Assembly (NCBI RefSeq): GCF_003751445.1
Contig: NZ_RJUU01000003.1
Coordinates: 558,001-622,000, forward strand
DNA: 64,000 nt
Direction of reading: 5' to 3'
Source: Streptomyces sp. 840.1
GTDB taxonomy: Bacteria; Actinomycetota; Actinomycetes; Streptomycetales; Streptomycetaceae
Below the pieces are notes generated by a model. That model had not been told where the DNA came from and searched no databases. It saw only the letters and a program-made list of their open reading frames with translations. Position numbers and translations under genes: made by a program. Below, piece by piece: positions 1-7,108 of the stretch (its first letter is position 1; every line of letters begins with the position of its first letter).

Positions 1-308
1 TCGCCAGGACCGGGTCCGCGGTCGAGAGGCCGGTGCGCCGACTGATCGGATACGCGGCCGTCCGGGCGCGGCCCGGCGAGAGCGTGGTGGCGGTGGTGCG
101 GGTGTCCGGGCGGGCCCTGGCGCACTGGTCGGCCGAGCGGCACGGGTGGGAGACGGAGTCCGGCGAGTTCACGCTGCTGGCCGGCCGCTCGGCGGGCGGA
201 CTGCCGCTCGCGGCGACGCTGACGGCGGCCGGCGTACCGCTCTCGCCCGGCTCCGGCGTTCCCGAGGCAGCGGACCGCGATGGAGAGCGCTCTCCGTCGG
301 TGCTATAA
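1..308 (+). CDS. GH3-family beta-glucosidase, C-terminal fragment (5' end outside window)
   Basis: The frame is open from the first bases and ends with TAA at 306-308. The visible ~100 residues match the fibronectin-III-like domain that closes glycoside hydrolase family 3 beta-glucosidases: a PGES segment, then VRVSGRALAHWS, then a GEFTLLAGRSAG strand like the usual 'pGxfxvxvGxSS' ending. The catalytic domains lie upstream of the window, so substrate is not visible; beta-glucosides are the family norm. The LacI regulator follows only 8 bases later and its operator lies inside the last codons of this gene, so the two are probably linked in sugar control. The assignment rests on the C-terminal domain only. 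Confidence 0.7.
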   Translation, partial: ARTGSAVERPVRRLIGYAAVRARPGESVVAVVRVSGRALAHWSAERHGWETESGEFTLLAGRSAGGLPLAATLTAAGVPLSPGSGVPEAADRDGERSPSVL

Positions 309-317
309 ATGCGCTCA
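281..317 (+). promoter_or_regulatory. Probable leaderless promoter of the LacI gene
   Basis: A -35-like TGGAGA (281-286) is followed 16 bp later by CTATAA (303-308). The A of the ATG at 317 lies 8 bases beyond the -10 box, the expected place for transcription start, and no Shine-Dalgarno sequence precedes the ATG. I infer a leaderless transcript repressed through the overlapping palindrome. Confidence 0.5.
282..295. promoter_or_regulatory. LacI-type operator GGAGAGCGCTCTCC
   Basis: Perfect 14-bp palindrome with the central CG step and GAGCGCTC core typical of operators bound by LacI-family sugar repressors of Streptomyces (CebR-type boxes). It overlaps the -35 region (TGGAGA, 281-286) of the promoter for the LacI gene, which suggests autoregulation. 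The same 14-bp core recurs inside the longer palindrome at 4185-4208. Confidence 0.75.
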
Positions 318-1426
318 TGACGGATGATCTGCGCTCGGCCGGCACACCCACCCTGGAGGACGTGGCGAGGGCGGCCGGGGTCTCCCGCGCCACCGTCTCC
401 CGGGTGATCAACGGAGTACGCAATGTCGATCCGGTGATCCAGGAGGCCGTGCGCCGGGCGGTCGCCAGTACCGGATACGCGCCGAACCGCGCGGCACGCT
501 CGCTGGTGACCCGGCGCACCGACGCCATCGCGCTGGTGGTCTCGGGCGCCGGGGTGGAGAGCGAACCGGCCGACGGGGCGCGCCCGTCCGGAGCCGGGGG
601 CGCGGAGGCCGGCGAGCCCGACAGCGGCTCCGCCTTCACGGCGCAGGTCTTCGCGGACCCGTTCTTCGGCCGGGTGGTGACCGGGGTGGTGAACTATCTG
701 CGGCCGCGCGGCATGCACCCGGTGCTGATGTTCGCCGAGACCTCACGGGCCCGGGAGGACGTGGTCTCCTTCCTCCGCCAGGGCAGCGCCGACGGCGCCC
801 TGGTCGTGTCGACGCACGCGGAGGACCCGCTGCCGGCGCTGCTGACGGACGCGGGGCTGCCCGCGGTGCTGTACGCCCGGCCGGCCCGCCCGGTCCGGAT
901 CAGCTATGTCGACCTGGCCCACCAGGACGGCGCGCGGCTGGCGGCCGAGCATCTGCTGTCGCGGGGCTGCCGCCGCATCGCGACCATCACCGGGCCGCTG
1001 GACGTGCCCGCCGGGCAGGAGCGGCTGGCAGGCTTCCGCGACACGATGGCGGGGCTCGGACACCCGTACATCGCGATCGCCGAGGGGCAGTTCACCCAGG
1101 AGAGCGGCGAGGCGGCGATGGAGCGGCTGCTGGTCGAGCATCCCGACGTGGACGCGGTGTTCGCGGCCAACGACTTGATGGCGGTGGGCGCCTGCCATGT
1201 CCTGCGGGAACACGGGAAACGGGTACCGGAGGACGTCGCGGTGATCGGGTTCGACGACAGCAGCGCGGCGTCGGCCTGCCGTCCCCCGCTGACCACGATC
1301 CGCCAGCCGGTCGAGGCGATGGCCGCCGAGATGGCCCGGCTGCTGATCGAACGGCTGGCGAAGCCGGACGGCGCGACGACCTCCGTGATCTTCGAACCGG
1401 CACTGGTGGTGCGGGGCTCGGCGTAA
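317..1426 (+). CDS. LacI-family transcriptional regulator
   Basis: 369 residues. N-terminal HTH with the family hallmark TLEDVARAAGVSRATVSRVI followed by the hinge helix region (NRAARSLVTRRT), then a periplasmic-binding-protein-like effector domain ending in VIGFDDSSAASACRPPLTTIRQP, the usual C-terminal LacI signature. An acidic/Gly-Ala insert of about 30 residues sits between the first effector strand (AIALVVSG) and the FADPFFGRVV segment, so this protein is slightly longer than the family norm. Start 317 is chosen because the longer frame upstream overlaps the GH3 gene and lacks the HTH phase. It probably represses the upstream beta-glucosidase locus and itself through the palindrome at 282-295. 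The sugar ligand cannot be read from sequence. Confidence 0.9.
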   Translation: MTDDLRSAGTPTLEDVARAAGVSRATVSRVINGVRNVDPVIQEAVRRAVASTGYAPNRAARSLVTRRTDAIALVVSGAGVESEPADGARPSGAGGAEAGEPDSGSAFTAQVFADPFFGRVVTGVVNYLRPRGMHPVLMFAETSRAREDVVSFLRQGSADGALVVSTHAEDPLPALLTDAGLPAVLYARPARPVRISYVDLAHQDGARLAAEHLLSRGCRRIATITGPLDVPAGQERLAGFRDTMAGLGHPYIAIAEGQFTQESGEAAMERLLVEHPDVDAVFAANDLMAVGACHVLREHGKRVPEDVAVIGFDDSSAASACRPPLTTIRQPVEAMAAEMARLLIERLAKPDGATTSVIFEPALVVRGSA

Positions 1427-1581
1427 GCCCGCGCGCGGACCCCCGCGACTTCGAGCCGGCGCGAGGACCTTGTGACGTCCACGCGCCCCTCGGGGTTGCG
1501 CGGCCGTCTCAGCCGCGGAAAGGATCGGGCGGTCGCCGCCCGGGGCCCTGCGGTCGCCGTGCCACCTGATCGGGGTTCGCG

Positions 1582-2145
1582 GTGAGCCCGACCGACCGGA
1601 TACTCCCTCTCGCGGGCGTCGCCCCCGGGGCGCTCATGTCGTACGTGGTGAGCAGCCTGAACGAGCGGACGAGGTGGCGCAGGCAGCAAGCCGTGCGGTG
1701 AGACGAGCGCCACCTGACGGCCTGCGCGGAGTACGCCCACACCGTCAAGGAGCTGGCGGCCGGCTACCGGACGCCGGCCGTCGCCCGCGGCCTGACGTCG
1801 GGGCCGGTGGCGGGGCCGGCGCCCGAGGCACTGCCGGAACGAACTCGGCGCGCTGGAGTCCCGCAGGTCGGCGCTGTCCGAGACACTCGCGCTGCTCGGT
1901 GGCACCGAGGCGAACACCGCCTCCAAGACGCTGGACCACTGCGTGTGGCGGCTGGAGTGCCTGGCCCGCGGTATCCCCACCGAGGCCGAACAGGACTGGG
2001 ACCAGGCGTATCTGGAGTTCCGCCAGGCACGGGACCGCTACGTCGCGTACGCGCGGCCGGTCTCGGCGTCCCCGGGGCCGTGGCCCGGGAGGTGGCCTGG
2101 CCGGCCGCGTGGCGTCCCACGGGCCGGCCGTCGCCCCCGCAGTGA
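1582..2145 (+). pseudogene. Decayed gene for a membrane-anchored hypothetical protein
   Basis: From GTG 1582 the reading frame gives a short hydrophobic start (ILPLAGVAPGALMSYVVSSL) then NERTRWRRQQAVR, hits TGA at 1699-1701 where a Trp codon (W-D-E-R-H-L) would be natural, and continues in the same frame (AEYAHTVKELAAGYR). At about 1830-1838 coding sense moves to the next frame (NELGALESRRSALSETLALL ... DHCVWRLECLARG ... DWDQAYLEFRQARDRYVAYA) and at about 2060-2080 it moves back (GAVAREVAWPAAWRPTG). One stop and two frameshifts make this a pseudogene unless the sequence has errors. The intact protein would be about 190 residues with one N-terminal membrane anchor. I recognise it only as a Streptomyces-type hypothetical protein. 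Confidence 0.6.
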
Positions 2146-2222
2146 ACGGGGTGCCGGACGGACGGCCGTGCACGCCCGCACCGCCCTGGCGCCGCCCCGC
2201 ACCGCTCGTCCACCCCGCCGCC

Positions 2223-3581
2223 TCAGCCCGCCGCGTCCGAAGCCGTCTGCGGGTACTCCCTCTTGCGTACCGCGTCCGCGGCGGTCCGGAACCCCGGCGC
2301 CGGGGAGCTGGGCCGGGGCTCGGGGGCCGGGCGGCTGCCGCCCCTGGCGAGGAAGTCGGCCAGCGGGAGCGTCGCGGCGCCGACCGTGACCGCGTCGGGG
2401 CCGAGGCGGCCCATCTCGATCGTGGTGCGGGCCGCGGCGTGCCGGAGCGCGTACTCCTGGGCGTAGCGGCGGATGTCCGGCAGCAGGTGCGGTCCGATCA
2501 GCAGGCCCGCCCAGCCGCCGAGCAGGATGCGCTCGGGCAGGAAGAGGTTGATCAGGTCCCCGAGGGCCGCGCCCAGGCATTCGGCCGTCTCGTCCAGCAG
2601 TGACACCGCCAGTGGGTCCGGCTCACCGCCCTGCCCGGGGTAGGCCGCGGCCAGCAGCGCGGCGAGAGCGGTCTCGTCGTCGGCGTCGGCGGCGAGCGGG
2701 CCCCCCGCCTCGTGCCAGCGCTCGCGCATCGCCTCGGCACCCGCGTACGCCTCCAGGCAGCCGATGGAGCCGCACCGGCAGCGGCGTCCGCGCAGCTGAA
2801 CGGTGGTATGACCCCATTCGAGGGCCATGCTGCTGCGGTCCTCGTCGAGCAGGTCGCCGTGGTTCACACAGGCGCCGACGCCGGAGCCGATGAGCGCGAT
2901 GGCCGAAGCCCCCGCACCCCGGCCGCCGCCGAACCACATCTCGGCCTGGCCCAGCGTCTTGGCACCGTTGTCGATGAAGAACGGCACCTCCGGCGGGACC
3001 CGGACGGCTTCGCGGAGCAGCCGCTCGAAGGGAACGGCACTCCAGTCGATCGTCTGACCGTGGACGACCGAGCCCACATCACCGACGGCGCCGTCCGGAG
3101 CGTCCCGCTCGATGATCCCCGGCACGCCGATCCCGATGCCGAGCAGCCGGCGCGGGTCGGCCCCGGCGTCCCGCAGCACATCCGCGACGCCGCTGCGGAC
3201 GTGGCCGACGATGCGGCTGACGTCGTAACCGTGCTGGGCCAGCAGCCGTTCGGTACGGGCGAGTTCGGTGAGGGAGAGGTCGAAGAGCTCCACCCTTATC
3301 CGGGTCTCCCCGATGTCGATGCCGATCAGGAGCCCGCCCGTAGGCGCGACGCGCAGCAGCGTGCGGGGGCGGCCGCCGTCGGAGTCGACGACCCCGGCCT
3401 CTTCCAGGAGGCCCTCGGCGTCGAGTTCCGTAACGACGTTGCTGATGGAACCCGAGCTCAGCCCGGTGGCAGGACCGAGCTCCTGGCGGCTCAGCGGGCC
3501 GTCGAAATACAACCGTTGCAACACTCTTGCCCGGTTGCCCCGTCGCAGGTCACGCACGGTCCGTCTGTTGCGCTCAGCCAT
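2223..3581 (-). CDS. ROK-family transcriptional regulator
   Basis: 452 residues. N-terminal winged HTH (about 15-75, SRQELGPATGLSSGSISNVV) followed by a ROK kinase-like sugar-binding domain starting at GIDIG (87-91). Zinc-site elements are present: EWGH (His258) and CRCGSIGCLE (Cys268, Cys270, Cys275). The last ~45 residues are Pro/Arg/Ser-rich and look disordered, an extension beyond the normal ROK end. Such proteins sense sugars or sugar phosphates and repress carbohydrate genes. With the GH3 and LacI genes next door, a sugar-use locus is plausible. The gene is transcribed alone, away from a long gene-free region. Confidence 0.88.
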   Translation of the reverse strand: MAERNRRTVRDLRRGNRARVLQRLYFDGPLSRQELGPATGLSSGSISNVVTELDAEGLLEEAGVVDSDGGRPRTLLRVAPTGGLLIGIDIGETRIRVELFDLSLTELARTERLLAQHGYDVSRIVGHVRSGVADVLRDAGADPRRLLGIGIGVPGIIERDAPDGAVGDVGSVVHGQTIDWSAVPFERLLREAVRVPPEVPFFIDNGAKTLGQAEMWFGGGRGAGASAIALIGSGVGACVNHGDLLDEDRSSMALEWGHTTVQLRGRRCRCGSIGCLEAYAGAEAMRERWHEAGGPLAADADDETALAALLAAAYPGQGGEPDPLAVSLLDETAECLGAALGDLINLFLPERILLGGWAGLLIGPHLLPDIRRYAQEYALRHAAARTTIEMGRLGPDAVTVGAATLPLADFLARGGSRPAPEPRPSSPAPGFRTAADAVRKREYPQTASDAAG

Positions 3582-3834
3582 GTGGCTCCTTCCCTTCCCG
3601 CAACATACCGTGACCGCGGGACTTGACGCGACCTTCTCTCACCTCTTACATCACGGCATAAATTAAGTCATGAAGATCGTTCGATTCCCGAACACGGCCT
3701 TCCCTCCGGAAAGGGGACATCCGGCGCGCGCACGCCGGGGGCGGTTCGCCCGACAGTGGCGGCCGCAGCGATTCACCGAAGACGTTCACCCGCTGAGCGC
3801 CCGTCCGGGCCTCCGGCATCGAGGGCGGCAAGAT

Positions 3835-3871
3835 GCCCGCTTTCCGGGCCGGCGACGCCCGGAAAGCGGGC
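3835..3871. terminator. Strong hairpin, 15-bp perfect arms
   Basis: GCCCGCTTTCCGGGC (3835-3849) and its exact reverse complement (3857-3871) around a 7-base loop, with partly paired GATGCC/GGCATC flanks. No T-run follows, as is usual for Streptomyces terminators. Its partner gene is unclear because no gene ends nearby. Confidence 0.4.
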
Positions 3872-4064
3872 CGGCATCAAGGTCCAGCCGGCGGCCGCAC
3901 TCTGCGCCGATCCGGTCCGCGGGATCCTCGCCGTCTGCGCGTCCGACCGGAGCCCGCTCCTCCGGTCGGCGCCGGCGTGTCCACGGCGGACCGTTGGAGC
4001 GGGGCCGCCCGATCCCCGTCCGGCCCGTGCGGGGCGGCCGTGAAGCGACCATGAAACGGACATG

Positions 4065-4104
4065 AGTCCGCGTTGGTCACGGATTTCCGTGACCAACGCG
4101 GACT
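4065..4104. repeat. 19-bp inverted repeat with 2-base centre
   Basis: AGTCCGCGTTGGTCACGGA (4065-4083) is repeated as its exact reverse complement at 4086-4104, separated only by TT. The loop is too short for a normal RNA terminator hairpin, so a protein-binding palindrome, a cruciform or the scar of an element end are all possible. Confidence 0.6.
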
Positions 4105-4184
4105 TCCTCACCGCACCGACAGCGGGGATGGGACGGTGCGGGCGGCCCTACGGGATCAGCAGCCCTGCTCGGGCGCGGAGCCCC

Positions 4185-4208
4185 GGTTCGGAGAGCGCTC
4201 TCCGAACC
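4185..4208. promoter_or_regulatory. 24-bp perfect palindrome containing the LacI operator core
   Basis: GGTTCGGAGAGC (4185-4196) followed directly by its reverse complement (4197-4208). The central 14 bp, GGAGAGCGCTCTCC, is identical to the operator at 282-295, so the same LacI protein probably binds both. The nearest downstream gene is the hypothetical gene at 4471; no sugar gene is visible. Confidence 0.65.
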
Positions 4209-4470
4209 CCGAACAGTGTTGCCCCGCCGCTCGGGGGGTGTCAAGGCGAACGAGCGGGCCGCAGGAGTCCGGCGCTGCTTCAAGAGCTCCCGCAGCGACA
4301 GGAGAGGACGTCGGCAAACGTGGAGGGGCCGGGTTCGACACCGGCGGCCGGTGAGTAGCTTGACCATGGCCGAGAGGCTCCACAGACACGGCGTAGGGCA
4401 TCCGGACACGGCGTGGGGCATCCGGCTCACGGAAGAGCGCTCGCCCGCCACTCCCAAGGGGGAGACGTAC

Positions 4471-4977
4471 ATGAAGACGTACTTGCCTCTCGATGGCCAG
4501 AGCACGTGGGACCTGCTCCGGCAACTCGATGACCCGCAGCACATGGAGTTCCCACGCGGCTACGACCATGCCACCGCCCGAACCCGGTTCGAACGGCTCG
4601 CAGCCCGTCTGGACGCGCGGTTCCAATGCGTCTGCAGCGTCGACCGCGAGGTCCAGGACGCCAGCCATCACGGAACGGTCGTGATCCCCGCAACCGCCGC
4701 TGACAGCGCCGAACACATCACGGTGGTCATCAGCAACTTCGGGAACCTGGCCGTCGTGGCCTTGGGTGATCCCGGCGTCCTCGACGAGGAGGAGGAGCGT
4801 GAGCTCTTCCACACCACCGATCGACTCCGCATCGGGGAAGAACTCGACGCCCTCGGCTACACCGTCATCTCGGAGCACCTGCTCCGGACGGGATACGACG
4901 GGGTCAGCGACCTCGTCTCCTCCTACCCGCCCGAGTACCACCCGACGTGGTGGATCCGCTTCTTCGGTTACCTGTGA
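4471..4977 (+). CDS. Conserved hypothetical protein, 168 aa
   Basis: I do not recognise a named family. The product is acidic and soluble, with no signal peptide or membrane segment. It begins MKTYLPLDGQSTWDLLRQLD and ends with an aromatic cluster (TWWIRFFGYL). The middle alternates beta-like strands (TVVIPA, HITVVISNFGNLAVVAL) with an acidic patch (DEEEERELF). Start 4471 is supported by AAGGGGGAG (4456-4464) a few bases upstream; the open frame extends further upstream but without coding character. No neighbour on the same strand is close enough for an operon. Confidence 0.65.
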   Translation: MKTYLPLDGQSTWDLLRQLDDPQHMEFPRGYDHATARTRFERLAARLDARFQCVCSVDREVQDASHHGTVVIPATAADSAEHITVVISNFGNLAVVALGDPGVLDEEEERELFHTTDRLRIGEELDALGYTVISEHLLRTGYDGVSDLVSSYPPEYHPTWWIRFFGYL

Positions 4978-5610
4978 TCCCGCCTCCAGGGTGCTCGGCA
5001 GCAGCATTTCGAGAAGATCACCCACGCACGGCATCGACACCGGCCGGCGAACCGAGCGTGGGACCGGAACCTTCAAGCCCTTCCGGGCCGTCGCGACCCG
5101 TTACGAAGGACGGCGGTCCTACGTTTCCCACGGCACCGCCACGGCCGCAGTGATCCGGCTCCGGCCCTGAACGCAATCACCTCTTCCGATTCGACACCCG
5201 AGAAAAAGGCAGCAATGCCGCAAATGAGACAACTGGACAGACTCCCGCGCTCCACGGCTGCGGCACGATCCTCACGGCGGCAACCGCCAGAACTGCCAAC
5301 AGGACCCAGCTCGCGACGCGCCACGGATGCCCGACCGGCGTCCTGGCCACGATGGCCCAACGGCCCCGGAAACCATCCCCCGTCGATCCCCTGTGCAGAC
5401 CCTGGTGTCACTGGCAGGCGACCATCCATGATCCGGCGGACAGGCCCCAGGTGCCCACGGGCATGGCACGCCCGTTCGGGGCACATCGGCGACACCGCGA
5501 CAGCCTCACGGTCCGCGGTCGGATGTACCTCGTAAGCTCGGGAGTCCGTTCCACCATGGTGGTCGGCCGAACTGCCGAAGACCACGAAACCGGAAGCAGG
5601 CGGAACCTCG
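4978..5610. other. Intergenic region without a recognisable gene
   Basis: 633 bases. Open frames here on both strands are short and of low-complexity composition; none shows a domain or a convincing ribosome-binding site. The last ~100 bases must hold the gnd promoter, but I cannot place -35/-10 boxes with confidence. Confidence 0.5.
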
Positions 5611-7050
5611 ATGAGCAGCACAGCGCAGATCGGTGTCACAGGACTTGCCGTCATGGGGCGCAACCTGGCCCGGAACTTCGCCCGCAACGGATACACCGTT
5701 GCTGTGCACAACCGTACGGCCGCTCGTACCCGCGAACTCGTCGAGAAGTTCGGCGACGAGGGTGATTTCATCGCCGCGGAGAGTGCCGAGGACTTCGTGG
5801 CGGCGCTGGAGAAGCCACGACGCCTGGTCGTCATGGTGAAGGCCGGAGAGCCCACGGACGCGGTGATCGCGGAGTTCGCGCCCCTCCTGGAACCCGGCGA
5901 CGTGATCATCGACGGAGGCAACGCGCACTTCGCGGACACGCGCCGCCGGGAGCAGGCTCTGCGCAAGCAGGGCCTCCACTTCGTCGGCACCGGGGTGTCC
6001 GGCGGCGAGGAAGGCGCGCTCAACGGGCCGAGCATCATGCCGGGCGGCAGCCGGGAGTCCTACGACTCGCTCGGGCCGATGCTGGAGAAGATCTCCGCGA
6101 AGGCCAAGGACGGCGCGCCGTGCGTCACGCATGTCGGCCCCGATGGTGCCGGGCACTTCGTGAAGATGACGCACAACGGCATCGAGTACGCGGACATGCA
6201 GCTCATCGGTGAGGCCTACCAGCTGCTCCGCGACGTGGCGGGGTACTCCCCCGCGCAGATCGCGGACATCTTCCGTACCTGGAACACCGGGCGCCTGGAC
6301 TCCTACCTCATCGAGATCACCGCGGAAGTGCTGTCGCACGTCGATGCGGCGACCGGCAAGCCCTTCGTCGATGTCGTGCGTGACCAGGCGGAGCAGAAGG
6401 GCACCGGACGCTGGACCGTGCAGATCGCCCTGGACCTGGGCGTCCCGGTCTCCGGCATCGCCGAGGCCGTCTTCGCCCGCTCCGTCTCCGGCCACGCCGA
6501 CCTCCGCGAAGCCTCACACCACCTCGCCGGACCGGCCGCCCACAAGCTCGGCAAGGACGAGGCGGCGGCATTCGCCGACCAGGTCGAGCAGGCCCTGTAC
6601 GCCTCGAAGATCGTCGCCTACACCCAGGGCTTCCACGAGATCGCGGCCGGCAGCGAGCAGTACGACTGGGACATCGACCTCGGCAAGGTCGCCGCGATCT
6701 GGCGCGGCGGCTGCATCATCCGGGCCGCGTTCCTCGACAGGATCACCAGCGCCTACGAGGCCCAGCCCGACATGCCGAGCCTCCTCTCCGACAAGAGCTT
6801 CGCCCAGGAGATCGCCGCCGCCCAGGACGACTGGCGCGCCGTCGTCGCCGCCGCAGTGACCCAGGGCGTTCCGACCCCGGCCTTCGCCGCCACCCTCGCC
6901 TACTACGACTCCCTGCGCGCCGAACGCCTGCCCGCCGCACTCACCCAGGGCCAGCGCGACTACTTCGGCGCCCACACCTACCGCCGGGTCGACCGCGACG
7001 GCGTCTTCCACACGCTCTGGGGCGGCGACAAGACCGAAGTCGAGAACTGA
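5611..7050 (+). CDS. gnd: 6-phosphogluconate dehydrogenase, decarboxylating (long form)
   Basis: 479 residues, the length of the dimeric NADP-dependent enzyme of the oxidative pentose phosphate pathway (6-phosphogluconate to ribulose 5-phosphate plus CO2). Rossmann motif GLAVMG at 10-15 with NRT at the cofactor-phosphate loop; substrate-binding GTGVSGGEEGA; catalytic Lys185 and Asn189 in HFVKMTHNGIEY; the C-terminal all-helical domain and tail (YFGAHTYRR) are complete. Start 5611 follows a purine-rich stretch (GGAACCTCG). The gene stands alone and converges on the sigma-CAP gene 58 bases downstream. Confidence 0.95.
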   Translation: MSSTAQIGVTGLAVMGRNLARNFARNGYTVAVHNRTAARTRELVEKFGDEGDFIAAESAEDFVAALEKPRRLVVMVKAGEPTDAVIAEFAPLLEPGDVIIDGGNAHFADTRRREQALRKQGLHFVGTGVSGGEEGALNGPSIMPGGSRESYDSLGPMLEKISAKAKDGAPCVTHVGPDGAGHFVKMTHNGIEYADMQLIGEAYQLLRDVAGYSPAQIADIFRTWNTGRLDSYLIEITAEVLSHVDAATGKPFVDVVRDQAEQKGTGRWTVQIALDLGVPVSGIAEAVFARSVSGHADLREASHHLAGPAAHKLGKDEAAAFADQVEQALYASKIVAYTQGFHEIAAGSEQYDWDIDLGKVAAIWRGGCIIRAAFLDRITSAYEAQPDMPSLLSDKSFAQEIAAAQDDWRAVVAAAVTQGVPTPAFAATLAYYDSLRAERLPAALTQGQRDYFGAHTYRRVDRDGVFHTLWGGDKTEVEN

Positions 7051-7108
7051 CGGGCGGACCGGCCGGCCGGCTCCGGACAGGTGTGCCGGACCCGCTGTGC
7101 CGGACGGC

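Larger units (their letters stand above)
3582..4470. other. Gene-free region with three inverted repeats
   Basis: About 890 bases with no reading frame that resembles a protein on either strand; all open frames are Arg/Pro/Gly-rich translations of G+C-rich DNA. It holds the ROK promoter side (A+T-richer near 3640-3670), a hairpin at 3835-3871, a near-perfect palindrome at 4065-4104 and a LacI-type operator at 4185-4208. A sugar-utilisation gene may have been lost here. Confidence 0.6.
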
